From positions 1-8,090 of the forward strand of contig JADFLN010000065.1 of the NCBI GenBank assembly GCA_022564385.1: a DNA stretch of 8,090 nucleotides, read 5' to 3'. The DNA is from Nitrososphaerota archaeon. Lineage in GTDB: Archaea > Thermoproteota > Nitrososphaeria > Nitrososphaerales > Nitrosopumilaceae. Below are positions 1 through 6,135 of the stretch, in pieces; within the stretch, counting starts at the first letter, position 1, and every line of letters starts with the position of its first letter. The notes beneath the pieces were generated by a model, which did no database searches, was not told the origin of the DNA, and worked only from the letters and a program-made list of their open reading frames with translations. The translations under genes were made by a program, and so were the position numbers.

Positions 1-155
1 TATTGCTAATTTTGGTGAGTGTGCCCCGCAGAACTGAATCTCATGTAAGACCTTGACGGTAATATTTAGCGATCTGCTAAAAAATCAAAAGTGACTTTTT
101 GTATCAAATATGCACCAACTAGACAAACATTTGTAACCTTAGAGTGTATCTTTGA

Positions 156-251
156 GTTATTTGTCTGATTATTGTGACAATCATTTATGTCCCAATTAGG
201 CCTAGTAGGAGAGATCCTGAAGCTGATGAAATAGAAGATGCAGAAGATTAG
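156..251 (+). other. Possible tail of a small membrane protein
   Basis: After an in-frame stop at 153-155 there is an open stretch of 31 codons ending in TAG at 249-251. It encodes a hydrophobic run (VICLIIVTIIYVPI), then a basic patch (RPSRR) and an acidic end (DPEADEIEDAED). The composition looks protein-like: one membrane helix with a charged cytoplasmic tail. No ATG is in frame; GTG at 174 would give only 25 residues. It could be a small gene with a non-ATG start, the remnant of a longer gene whose frame is broken upstream, or chance. It lies just ahead of the sortase-like gene. Its tail does not match a known sorting signal, because acidic residues follow the basic cluster. Confidence 0.25.
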
Positions 252-286
252 TGCCTTTTTCTTAATTTGTGTGACGAACTAATGAA

Positions 287-294
287 TTTTTAAA
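287..294 (+). promoter_or_regulatory. TATA-like box ahead of archaeosortase-like gene
   Basis: The sequence TTTTTAAA lies about 50 bases upstream of the ATG at 342. With archaeal spacing (start site about 25 bases downstream), the transcript would carry a leader of roughly 25 bases. The region is T- and A-rich throughout, so the assignment is tentative. Confidence 0.3.
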
Positions 295-341
295 CCCTCT
301 AAAGTTGAGATATTTATTTGCCATTTTTTAGATAAAATATA

Positions 342-1289
342 ATGCAGAATTGGAATCTCATATTTGGAATTTTAATTCTTTCTAGCCCAATTCTTTTTGC
401 AATTATTGCATTTCCAGATTCCATATCTTTTAGTTGGAATGAAGGACGGGGGGGTTATCTTTTTGCTGTTATTTTTTTAGTAGCTGAACTCATTGGTCTC
501 AAAATTGTCATTTCAAAAAAACGATTACTTGTAGTAATTCCTATGGCACTTCTTACCATTTCATATTTAATTTCATTAGAATATGGTTTACGAGACTACA
601 TTATTGAATCTGCAGAACAATTTGATGTACAATTAATTTACTCTTGGACATGGTTGTGGGACTTTGTTGTGATGGCAATTTTTGTAGTTACTGCATTGTA
701 TATCTTTTTTGGAAAACGATGGGTTAGAATTGCACCCGCAGGACCGATATTTCTAGCTGGCACTGCAATAATTCTTTCACTTGATGCATTTTTTCCATAT
801 GACACTCTTGGTCCATTACAATATGTTGTTCCTTATTTTATACAGGCTAATGTCTGGCTAGTAAACGTACTTGATCTTGGAACTGCAGTAGCTCGAGGTA
901 ACGTGATGTTCTTACGTGGTGAACATGGTTCGATGGCACTTCAAGTATTTTGGCCATCTGCAGGTGTTCATAGCATTATCATCTTCTCTTTGGTGATTGG
1001 TGCATTCATGTTAAAGATGAATATTCCTAGAAATAGAAAATTCGTATATTTTATTTTAGGAATTATTGGTACAATAATTGTTAATTTAATTCGAGTTTTT
1101 TCATTATCTTGGTATGCCCTAAAAGTTACTACAGATCCTGTAGCATGGGAAGAATTTCACAAAATTGCAGGTGAAATCATGTTTTTACCATGGCTATTTG
1201 GATTTATCCTAGTCGTGATATTGATTGAATCTCGACGTCTAAAGAAGTTAGAATCTAAAGGTAAAACTCAATCTAGAAATAATTTGTAA
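342..1289 (+). CDS. Archaeosortase/exosortase-family membrane protein, Ser at the catalytic Cys position
   Basis: A 315-residue polytopic membrane protein with about eight hydrophobic helices across residues 5-295 and a short basic C-terminus. The archaeosortase/exosortase family are predicted membrane transpeptidases that process C-terminal sorting signals of surface proteins, using conserved Cys, Arg and Arg/His residues on the outer side of the membrane. Here the first motif reads WPSAGVHS (residues 204-211), placing Ser206 where the family usually has Cys. N-L-I-R (248-251) supplies the Arg and EFHKIAG (271-277) supplies His273. Spacing and order match the family, so I read the triad as Ser206-Arg251-His273. 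Whether it is an active serine enzyme or a thaumarchaeal subfamily with changed chemistry cannot be told from sequence. No partner protein with an obvious sorting tail is visible. Its end overlaps the convergent polymerase gene by 17 bases. Confidence 0.75.
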   Translation: MQNWNLIFGILILSSPILFAIIAFPDSISFSWNEGRGGYLFAVIFLVAELIGLKIVISKKRLLVVIPMALLTISYLISLEYGLRDYIIESAEQFDVQLIYSWTWLWDFVVMAIFVVTALYIFFGKRWVRIAPAGPIFLAGTAIILSLDAFFPYDTLGPLQYVVPYFIQANVWLVNVLDLGTAVARGNVMFLRGEHGSMALQVFWPSAGVHSIIIFSLVIGAFMLKMNIPRNRKFVYFILGIIGTIIVNLIRVFSLSWYALKVTTDPVAWEEFHKIAGEIMFLPWLFGFILVVILIESRRLKKLESKGKTQSRNNL

Positions 1290-2409
1290 TATCACTTTGC
1301 CCTTGAACTTCTGAAATCTCGGCAACTTTGACACCTAGTCTTCTAATTGTAATTGTTTGATTTTCTAATGCTTCTTTTAGTAGTTGATCAGCATTTTTTT
1401 GCAACTCTTCAAGATTTGAAGTTGGGTTTCTTAACATTCTTGATTTTGACTTGCTTGATAAATCCGATTGAACAAAATGTATTCCAATTGATTTGAACAT
1501 TTTATTGTTTTTTATTATTATATCATGTACTTCTTTGCATAATTTTATTATATTTTCAGATAGAAATTGGTAATCTTTTGAATCTTTTTTCAAAGTTACA
1601 ATTTTACTGTATTGTGTTCTTGCTTCTCTTTCCTTAACTGGCTCATTATCTATTCCTCTTACTGCATTATAGATGTACGTTCCACTCTTTCTTCCAAATT
1701 CTTTATTCAAAGTAAAAACATCTAATTTTTTTAAATCTAGAATTGTTTCTAAGTTCATTTCTAAAAATCTTTCCTCAGTCTTTTTTCCAATCCCTGGTAT
1801 TGTTCTAATTTTTAATGGTTCTAAAAATTCATCAATTTTATCTGGAGGTATAATTGTAAGACCATCTGGTTTTTTAAAATTTGATGCAATTTTTGAAATT
1901 AATTTGTTTGGTGAAATTCCAATGGAACAACCAAGTTTTATCTCATCTCTAATTGAATTTTTAATTTGTTGAGCAAAATGACTTGCTCTTTCAAAATCCC
2001 CATCTACTCTTTTTGTTACATCCAAATATGCTTCATCCTTTCCTACATATTCAAAAACATCTGCATTACTCTTCATCATCTTCATTGCTTTTTCAGATAT
2101 TTCGATATAGTAGTCAAAATCTACCGGTAAGAACACTGCATCTTTTCTTTCCTCAAGTCTTTTTTTTGCAAAGGTTATGGGAATTCCTGATTTGACTCCA
2201 TACTTTCTTGCAGTATAGTTAGCTGTTGCAATTGCACCACTATCTCCTCCTCTGTTAGAGAAGACACAAACACATACTGGCTTTGATCTTAACTCAGGAG
2301 ATCTAATCTCTTCACATTGAGCATAAAAATAATCAAAATCTATGTGGAAAACTACTCTTGTTCCCAATATGTTTCTGAACTCTTCATTGTTACTATGTTG
2401 TGTATTCAT
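1273..2409 (-). CDS. dinB: DNA polymerase IV, Y-family translesion polymerase
   Basis: A complete 378-residue Y-family polymerase that copies past damaged template bases. The N-terminal palm motif FHIDFDYFYAQCEE (21-34) supplies metal ligand Asp24 and the probable steric-gate Tyr29. KDEAYLD (124-130) supplies the catalytic Asp125-Glu126. The motif around GCSIGISPNKLISKIAS (160-176) is typical of the family, a helix-hairpin-helix thumb element lies at IRTIPGIGKK (201-210), and a little-finger domain follows to about 365. The last eight residues, QSDITNYF, form a PIP box (Gln371, Ile374, Tyr377, Phe378) for binding the PCNA clamp. Length fits archaeal Dpo4-like enzymes. The ATG at 2407-2409 leaves about 18 residues before the palm motif, a little longer than Dpo4. 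It is divergent from the integrase; the palindrome at 2430-2455 lies where its TATA box would be expected. Confidence 0.93.
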   Translation of the reverse strand: MNTQHSNNEEFRNILGTRVVFHIDFDYFYAQCEEIRSPELRSKPVCVCVFSNRGGDSGAIATANYTARKYGVKSGIPITFAKKRLEERKDAVFLPVDFDYYIEISEKAMKMMKSNADVFEYVGKDEAYLDVTKRVDGDFERASHFAQQIKNSIRDEIKLGCSIGISPNKLISKIASNFKKPDGLTIIPPDKIDEFLEPLKIRTIPGIGKKTEERFLEMNLETILDLKKLDVFTLNKEFGRKSGTYIYNAVRGIDNEPVKEREARTQYSKIVTLKKDSKDYQFLSENIIKLCKEVHDIIIKNNKMFKSIGIHFVQSDLSSKSKSRMLRNPTSNLEELQKNADQLLKEALENQTITIRRLGVKVAEISEVQGQSDITNYF

Positions 2410-2422
2410 CTAATTAACTGAC

Positions 2423-3616
2423 ATGCAACGTCATTATCTACTAGTGGATAATGACTACTGTATGGCGATACAACATAGTTTAGTTATATTTCAAGAATCA
2501 TTACAATCTGAAAAATCACGCAAGAAATACACATATCTTGTAGGCCTTTTCAAAAACTACTACAAAATCAAAGATTTTGATAGAATCATCGAAATTGAGA
2601 AATCTGATATCCAAAAGATGGTTGAAACTTATGTTATCCATATCAAAAAAACAGTCAATCCCAATACCGTACCAACATACATCAATCCCATCAAGACTTT
2701 CTTAGAAACAAATGATATTGATTTGAATTGGCGTAAAATCAAAAGGTTATACCCTCACAAAATAAAACGTTCTGGAAATTCTGCATATCAAACCGAGGAT
2801 GTATTTTTAATGTTAGATGCAACTAACCAACCAAGAAACAAGGCATTAATTCACTTCTTTGCATCTTCTGGTTGTAGAGTGGGCGCGGTAGAAGATTTGA
2901 AAATAAAACACCTTAGAGATATGCCACATGGTTGTAAGATGGTTATGATTTACGAAGACAGCACAGAAGAATACTATACTTTTCTTACCCCCGAAGCATC
3001 TGATTCATTAGATAAATATCTAAATGAACGAAAAACTAATGGAGAATATCTTACTGATGATAGTCCATTATTTAGAGAGAGATATCAATTAGCAGAAACA
3101 AAACCAAGGGCATTATCAACAGAAGCAATACAAGGTGTAATAAAAAGAAGTGCGACCAATGCGTCAATTAGAGGTCAGAAAAAGAATGGTAGATATGCAG
3201 AGCAATTAGTTCATGGGTTTAGAAAAAGATTCAACACAATTCTAAAAATGAATAACGAAGTTAATGATAATGCAATTGAAAAAATGATGGGTCATACAAA
3301 TGGTCTTGATGGAGTATATCTTCAAATTACTCCTGAACAACTCTTTGAAGAATTTAAGAAAGGAATCGTTGATTTAACTATCGCCAGTGGAGAACGTGAT
3401 AAGATAAAGATTCGGGCTTTAGAGAAAGAAAAAACAGAGATTAATGAATTATCCACCAAAGTCGATGAATTACAGACTGAACGAACTGAACTCAATCAAA
3501 AAATATCAGATGTAGTTATGGAAAAACATGCTGATGAATTGTATGAAATGGTTGCAAAGAAACTTGGATTTGATCTCAAAAAATCATCAATTGAAAAGAG
3601 GGAATCGAAGAAATGA
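2423..3616 (+). CDS. Tyrosine recombinase / integrase
   Basis: A 397-residue phage-integrase-type recombinase that cuts and rejoins DNA through a tyrosine. An N-terminal SAM-like DNA-binding domain spans about 15-105 and the catalytic domain about 120-315. The catalytic set looks complete: Arg152 in SSGCRVGAVEDL, probably Lys172, His264 and Arg267 in HGFRKRF, His291 in MMGHTNG, and the nucleophile Tyr299 in DGVYLQ. A C-terminal extension (about 325-380) rich in Glu, Lys and Leu looks like a coiled coil. ATG at 2423 would put the palindrome 2430-2455 inside codons 3-11. ATG at 2462 (residue 14, MAIQHSL) leaves it upstream as a promoter or operator and seems the more likely start. Its stop overlaps the next gene by four bases. 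The enzyme could serve an integrated element or be a resident chromosomal recombinase; no tRNA target is visible. Confidence 0.88.
   Translation: MQRHYLLVDNDYCMAIQHSLVIFQESLQSEKSRKKYTYLVGLFKNYYKIKDFDRIIEIEKSDIQKMVETYVIHIKKTVNPNTVPTYINPIKTFLETNDIDLNWRKIKRLYPHKIKRSGNSAYQTEDVFLMLDATNQPRNKALIHFFASSGCRVGAVEDLKIKHLRDMPHGCKMVMIYEDSTEEYYTFLTPEASDSLDKYLNERKTNGEYLTDDSPLFRERYQLAETKPRALSTEAIQGVIKRSATNASIRGQKKNGRYAEQLVHGFRKRFNTILKMNNEVNDNAIEKMMGHTNGLDGVYLQITPEQLFEEFKKGIVDLTIASGERDKIKIRALEKEKTEINELSTKVDELQTERTELNQKISDVVMEKHADELYEMVAKKLGFDLKKSSIEKRESKK
2430..2455. promoter_or_regulatory. 26-base near-perfect palindrome between dinB and integrase
   Basis: Arms GTCATTATC (2430-2438) and GATAATGAC (2447-2455) are exact inverted repeats. 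The eight-base spacer contains ACTAGT, itself a palindrome, so 12 of 13 base pairs of the whole site are symmetric. It overlaps the expected promoter positions of dinB (ATG at 2409) and of the integrase if that starts at 2462. It could be an operator, a recombinase binding site, or both. The arm-spacer-arm size resembles tyrosine-recombinase core sites, but a symmetric spacer gives no direction, which favours an operator. No second copy was seen in the window. Confidence 0.6.
3598..3603 (+). promoter_or_regulatory. Shine-Dalgarno inside integrase end
   Basis: GAGGGA lies nine bases before the ATG at 3613, within the last codons of the integrase. Together with the ATGA stop-start overlap it supports coupled translation of the small downstream gene and fixes its start. 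Confidence 0.5.
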
Positions 3617-3915
3617 CCTTCCTAACGGATTCTCATTGTATTTGGGATGGGGTTCCACTCCCACCAAAGTATCGTGGTGGTGAGGAAAAACAAACGTGTA
3701 ACAAAAGATGCCTTGCAAACAACAGAAACTTCAAGATAAGACTTGGGGAACTAGAAAATTCATCAGACCAAAAGAATGTTGTATTTACACAAAAATGTTA
3801 CAAACTACTTGATGATGGAGTAACTGCAAAACACATCAATGAACAACTCAAAGCATACAACAAAGGAATTATAACAAATCCAAAAAAAATAGAAATTCCT
3901 GCTTTGTCAATCTGA
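3613..3915 (+). CDS. Small protein coupled to integrase, possible zinc-binding
   Basis: A 100-residue hypothetical protein whose ATG overlaps the integrase stop (ATGA), so the two are almost certainly co-transcribed and co-translated. The N-terminal third contains His8-Cys9 followed by WDG, then Cys29-x3-Cys33, with a KYRGG turn between them. This spacing could bind a zinc ion, but it matches no family I can name. The rest is basic and probably helical, with a helix-turn-helix-like stretch DDGVTAKHINEQLKAYNKG (67-85). Position and basic character suggest a DNA-binding helper of the recombinase, such as a directionality factor, or a regulator. That role is inference from context only. Confidence 0.7.
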   Translation: MTFLTDSHCIWDGVPLPPKYRGGEEKQTCNKRCLANNRNFKIRLGELENSSDQKNVVFTQKCYKLLDDGVTAKHINEQLKAYNKGIITNPKKIEIPALSI

Positions 3916-3920
3916 TAGAA

Positions 3921-4424
3921 CTAACTTGATAATGGGTTTTCAGAACCTACTTGTTGTCTTTGTTGTTCTTGTTGTAAGTCCAATCCTAAAGTTGTTCTAA
4001 GTTGATTCAATACAGAAGAATGAATCTGTTCTACTCTAAGAAACAATCTTAGAAAATCTGCTTTTGAGATAGTTGAATGGAAGTTAATTTTGAATAGACT
4101 AATTCCCTCAATCACATCATTATTGATCCTAAAAGTTAGATTGATATCGTTTTGAGATGCCATTGCAGGTAATTGTAATAGTAAATTATTTCTTATTTGT
4201 TGATTATTTCTTATCAATGTCTGGTGCTTTGGTGAGACATCAATCTGAGATTGAACATATATTCTATCTAGTAAATTTGGTTGTTTGTAGACCATTACTT
4301 TTTTTGTTAATAGTACACTCCAGGCAAATTGAGGATTTGCATCACTTTGGTCTAGGACTTGAATTCCATCTTCATTACACCAATCAATAATGTTTTGTTT
4401 TACAGGGTCTACATTTTCAGACAT
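3921..4424 (-). CDS. DUF2299-like archaeal protein
   Basis: A 167-residue soluble protein resembling the archaeal DUF2299 family, which has no established function. It opens with a helix containing IIDWCNEDGIQV (12-23), followed by alternating strands (FAWSVLL, KKVMVYKQ, DRIYVQSQIDVSP) and a central helix, a second strand pair (INLTFRIN, GISLFKINFHSTI) and a long helix after Lys122. The order resembles small alpha/beta chaperone-like domains. The last 20 residues are rich in Gln and Ser and probably disordered. The assignment is by memory of the pattern, not by alignment. It is convergent with the integrase operon, only five bases apart, and has its own TATA-like box, so it is transcribed alone. 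Confidence 0.7.
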   Translation of the reverse strand: MSENVDPVKQNIIDWCNEDGIQVLDQSDANPQFAWSVLLTKKVMVYKQPNLLDRIYVQSQIDVSPKHQTLIRNNQQIRNNLLLQLPAMASQNDINLTFRINNDVIEGISLFKINFHSTISKADFLRLFLRVEQIHSSVLNQLRTTLGLDLQQEQQRQQVGSENPLSS

Positions 4425-4446
4425 TTGTAATATTGTATGAAGTTGT

Positions 4447-4456
4447 TCAATATATG
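4447..4456 (-). promoter_or_regulatory. TATA box of DUF2299-like gene
   Basis: On the minus strand the sequence CATATATTG centres about 28 bases upstream of the ATG at 4424. This is the spacing expected for a leaderless or nearly leaderless archaeal transcript, and it supports the chosen start. Confidence 0.5.
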
Positions 4457-4518
4457 GATCGTGTATAATTACTCTAATTTAGCCTTGATTTTAGTAAACA
4501 AAATAAGTTCCTGCGTTA

Positions 4519-4643
4519 TCAATCTGATTTGATTGGTTCGGCAGGTTTTTTCTTTACATCGAATCTATCGTCATGACTTGATGATTCAATACTAGGTTTG
4601 TCTGCTATGAATACTGATTTTCCATTAATGGTTTTAAACCCAT
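4519..4643 (-). pseudogene. Small gene with an apparent one-base deletion near its start
   Basis: An ATG at 4643-4641 sits downstream of a promoter shared with the neighbouring miniprotein gene, but its frame stops after 12 codons. A shifted frame is open from 4647 to a TGA at 4519-4521. It gives a protein-like sequence, FKTINGKSVFIADKPSIE then a polar, Lys-Pro-rich tail ending PIKSD. Adding one base to the T3A4 tract near 4632-4638 would join ATG-Gly to this frame and yield a protein of about 43 residues beginning MGLKTINGKS or MGFKTINGKS. Explanations are a true pseudogene, a sequencing error in a homopolymer, or frameshifting. The function is unknown; the small basic, polar composition suggests a soluble protein. 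The open frame has no ATG of its own. Confidence 0.45.
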
Positions 4644-4658
4644 GAAATTACTAGATTT

Positions 4659-4676
4659 GTTTGATATTTAGTCCAG
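4659..4676 (-). repeat. Shared promoter element, copy 1
   Basis: An 18-base sequence (plus-strand GTTTGATATTTAGTCCAG) identical to 4909-4926. With its flank it forms a repeat of about 46 bases with roughly 37 identities. On the minus strand it carries CTAAATATC, a TATA-like box about 25 bases before the ATG at 4643. The repeat also covers the last codon of the 69-residue membrane gene, so promoter and coding sequence overlap. Confidence 0.65.
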
Positions 4677-4681
4677 CAGTT

Positions 4682-4706
4682 ATTACTTCATTAGAAGTAA
4701 TTTTTT
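4682..4706 (+). terminator. Hairpin followed by T-run
   Basis: ATTACTTC (4682-4689) and GAAGTAAT (4694-4701) form an eight-pair stem with a four-base loop, followed on the plus strand by a run of Ts ending at 4706. It looks like a plus-strand terminator, but no plus-strand gene reads into it, so it may be incidental. It covers the last six codons of the minus-strand miniprotein gene. Confidence 0.3.
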
Positions 4707-4892
4707 AATTGGTAGTTTCAAATTCGAACTTATTTGTATAATCATTGTCATAATGCCAAACGTGAATCCAAACCACACCCAAAAAAGAAAATCCAATGAA
4801 TTTTCTATAAAAATATCTTTAAAAACAAATTCATAAACAAGAAAGATAGAGAACCATATAATAATTGCAATTGAAATTTGCAGGAATCGCAT
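4683..4892 (-). CDS. Two-helix membrane miniprotein
   Basis: A 69-residue protein that is nearly all hydrophobic. Helix one covers about residues 4-23 and helix two about 34-54, joined by a short loop with Lys25, Asp26 and Glu30. The C-terminal end is basic (LPIKKLLLMK), which suggests both ends lie in the cytoplasm. I do not recognise a family. The ATG at 4892 lies about 25 bases after a TATA-like box in the duplicated promoter, which supports the start. Small two-helix proteins near defence genes can be membrane effectors or partners, but nothing in this sequence proves it. It could also be an ordinary accessory protein. Confidence 0.6.
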   Translation of the reverse strand: MRFLQISIAIIIWFSIFLVYEFVFKDIFIENSLDFLFWVWFGFTFGIMTMIIQISSNLKLPIKKLLLMK

Positions 4893-4908
4893 GATATAAT
4901 GTAACTGA

Positions 4909-4926
4909 GTTTGATATTTAGTCCAG
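4909..4926 (-). repeat. Shared promoter element, copy 2
   Basis: The second copy of the 18-base element, 16 bases upstream of the ATG at 4892. The minus strand reads CTGGACTAAATATC, with the AT-rich part about 25 bases before the start codon, as in a leaderless archaeal promoter. Similarity to copy 1 continues upstream for about 28 more bases, which points to promoter duplication rather than chance. Confidence 0.65.
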
Positions 4927-5028
4927 TAGATATCACTAAACTAGAAATAGATTTGAACTTACCCCTTGAATAATATGTCCAAATAGTTCAATTCCCCCGA
5001 TTGCAAATATATCAAAAATTGGTATATT

Positions 5029-5766
5029 TTACCCACTCTTCAAATAACTAACAAGTTTTTCTAATTCCAACAATGTACTTTGAAATTTATGTAAACTCAC
5101 TTTATGTTTTTTTGTGTTAATTCTTTTAGCGTATTCTGTAACATGTTCAAAATTCTTGTTCTGCTTTACTAGTTGACTATTTTTATCAATAATTCCGTCT
5201 ATATTGCCACATTGTTTTCTTAATACTGCCATGTTGAAATTATTGTAAACTAATTCTAATAATACTAAACAAAAATGACCTAAATTATTTTTTGTGATCT
5301 CATTTTTCATAAAGTGTTTTTCCAAAGTGATTGTGTGTCCTTTATCAAAATTATAATACATTGCTAGTTGTTTTACAATGTTTAATACCCTGAGTTGAAC
5401 TTTGTGATATTCAACTGTTTTGATAACTTCTTTAATTTCCTTTGGAGTTTTATTTTTTAATATTTTTACTTCTCTTTCTAATTCCATATCTAAGGCGATT
5501 GTTAATTTGTATTCATGTTTAGTTAATTTCTCCATTTCTCGTAATGGTACATCTTTCAATTCTCTTTGATACTTTGCAAAAATCTCATACTTTCCAATTT
5601 CCTCAAGAGCAAGAATTGTAGATATCACACAAAATGAATAATCTTCATTTGTTAAATCTTTCTGACTTCTCAAAAGTAAATTTGCTATGTGATTATGAAT
5701 GTCTTCTAAAACATTATCAAGAAATTTGTGTTTGATGATTATCTTATTCTTGTTGCTCTTGCTCAT
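5029..5766 (-). CDS. AbiV-family HEPN protein, abortive-infection type
   Basis: A 245-residue, mostly helical soluble protein. The core helix ISTILALEEIGKYEIFAKY (48-66) carries the LALEEIGK signature of the AbiV family. Further family-like marks are KHEYKLTIAL (83-92, the His-x-x-Lys-Leu element) and RVLNIVKQLAMYYNF (126-140) ahead of a polar turn. AbiV of Lactococcus blocks phage growth by shutting down translation, and the family is placed in the HEPN superfamily. I do not see a clear R-x4-6-H ribonuclease motif, so activity by RNA cleavage is unproven. The second half (about 150-245) is helical and Lys-rich, without a recognisable domain. The gene has its own AT-rich promoter but lies 57 bases after a winged-helix-like gene on the same strand, a possible regulator. 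Function as antiviral defence is inferred from family and the integrase nearby. Confidence 0.75.
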   Translation of the reverse strand: MSKSNKNKIIIKHKFLDNVLEDIHNHIANLLLRSQKDLTNEDYSFCVISTILALEEIGKYEIFAKYQRELKDVPLREMEKLTKHEYKLTIALDMELEREVKILKNKTPKEIKEVIKTVEYHKVQLRVLNIVKQLAMYYNFDKGHTITLEKHFMKNEITKNNLGHFCLVLLELVYNNFNMAVLRKQCGNIDGIIDKNSQLVKQNKNFEHVTEYAKRINTKKHKVSLHKFQSTLLELEKLVSYLKSG

Positions 5767-5789
5767 AGTGAAATTACTTAGTTGTTAGA

Positions 5790-5801
5790 ATATTATAATA
5801 T
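5790..5801 (-). promoter_or_regulatory. Palindromic TATA element of AbiV-like gene
   Basis: ATATTATAATAT is a perfect 12-base palindrome centred about 30 bases before the ATG at 5766. It fits a TATA box for a nearly leaderless transcript, so the AbiV-like gene can probably be transcribed separately from the gene before it. Confidence 0.5.
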
Positions 5802-5822
5802 ACGATTATGCAATAACCTAGA

Positions 5823-6104
5823 TTAGATTGGAAACTCTGCTTCGATTAGTCGTTCTTCTATGGTATTTCTATAAAGATGGTTTAGTGAATAAGTACGACC
5901 TTGTTTTAATTTCAAAACAAATCTATCATTAACTAATTTCTTTAACTGTTTATCCGTATTCTTTCCATTGTTTTTTACTACCATTCCTAACCTTCTTCTC
6001 ATTTTTTCATAGTTAGTATAGGATTCTCCCCATGCACCCTCTTGCCACAAATAATACAAGATTGTATCTTGTATCTCTTTGTCTGTTTGTCTGCTTTTAA
6101 CCAA
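5823..6104 (-). CDS. Small winged-helix-like protein, TTG start
   Basis: A 93-residue basic protein. A first helix (about 8-23, EIQDTILYYLWQEGAWG) is followed by a middle helix (32-40) and by KQLKKLVNDRFVLKLKQGRTYSLN (52-75), which has the look of a recognition helix plus beta wing. This suggests a winged-helix DNA-binding protein, without a family name. The only possible full-length start is TTG at 6104-6102, because an in-frame stop lies three codons upstream; the next ATG is at residue 35 and would remove the first helix. The start codon lies within the inverted repeat 6103-6125, so the protein may repress its own gene. It precedes the AbiV-like gene on the same strand and could be its regulator or antidote. 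Confidence 0.6.
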   Translation of the reverse strand: MVKSRQTDKEIQDTILYYLWQEGAWGESYTNYEKMRRRLGMVVKNNGKNTDKQLKKLVNDRFVLKLKQGRTYSLNHLYRNTIEERLIEAEFPI

Positions 6105-6125
6105 TAGTACTCAAATGATACTATT
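6103..6125. promoter_or_regulatory. Inverted repeat in divergent regulator promoter
   Basis: AATAGTA (6103-6109) and TACTATT (6119-6125) are exact inverted repeats separated by nine bases. They lie between two divergent putative DNA-binding genes and touch the TTG start of the minus-strand gene. This is a natural operator for either protein. Confidence 0.5.
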
Positions 6126-6135
6126 CTAACATAGT

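Larger units (their letters stand above)
1..341. other. Left-edge intergenic region without a complete gene
   Basis: No complete gene is convincing here. Two plus-strand frames are open from the left edge, ending in stops at 35-37 and 54-56, and one of them could be the last codons of an upstream gene. Their amino acids do not let me choose. A third short frame ends at 249-251 and is listed separately; it is followed by a T-rich run (256-260) that could end a transcript. The rest is AT-rich and leads into the archaeosortase-like gene. I saw no tRNA fold or T-loop signature. Confidence 0.5.

Noticed and set aside
1..56. Two edge-open frames as the end of an upstream gene
   Set aside because: Both are under 20 codons and there is no basis to choose between them.
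1673..2195. Two plus-strand open frames opposite dinB
   Set aside because: They lie antisense within a clear polymerase gene, and their sequences are low-complexity (Phe/Leu/Ser/His-rich) shadows.
4157..4390. 77-residue plus-strand frame opposite the DUF2299-like gene
   Set aside because: It is antisense to a gene with its own promoter and a recognisable fold pattern, and has no promoter of its own.
4960..5005. tRNA T-arm-like string (GTTCAATTCCCCC)
   Set aside because: The matching stem on the 5' side is absent and no cloverleaf can be drawn around it.
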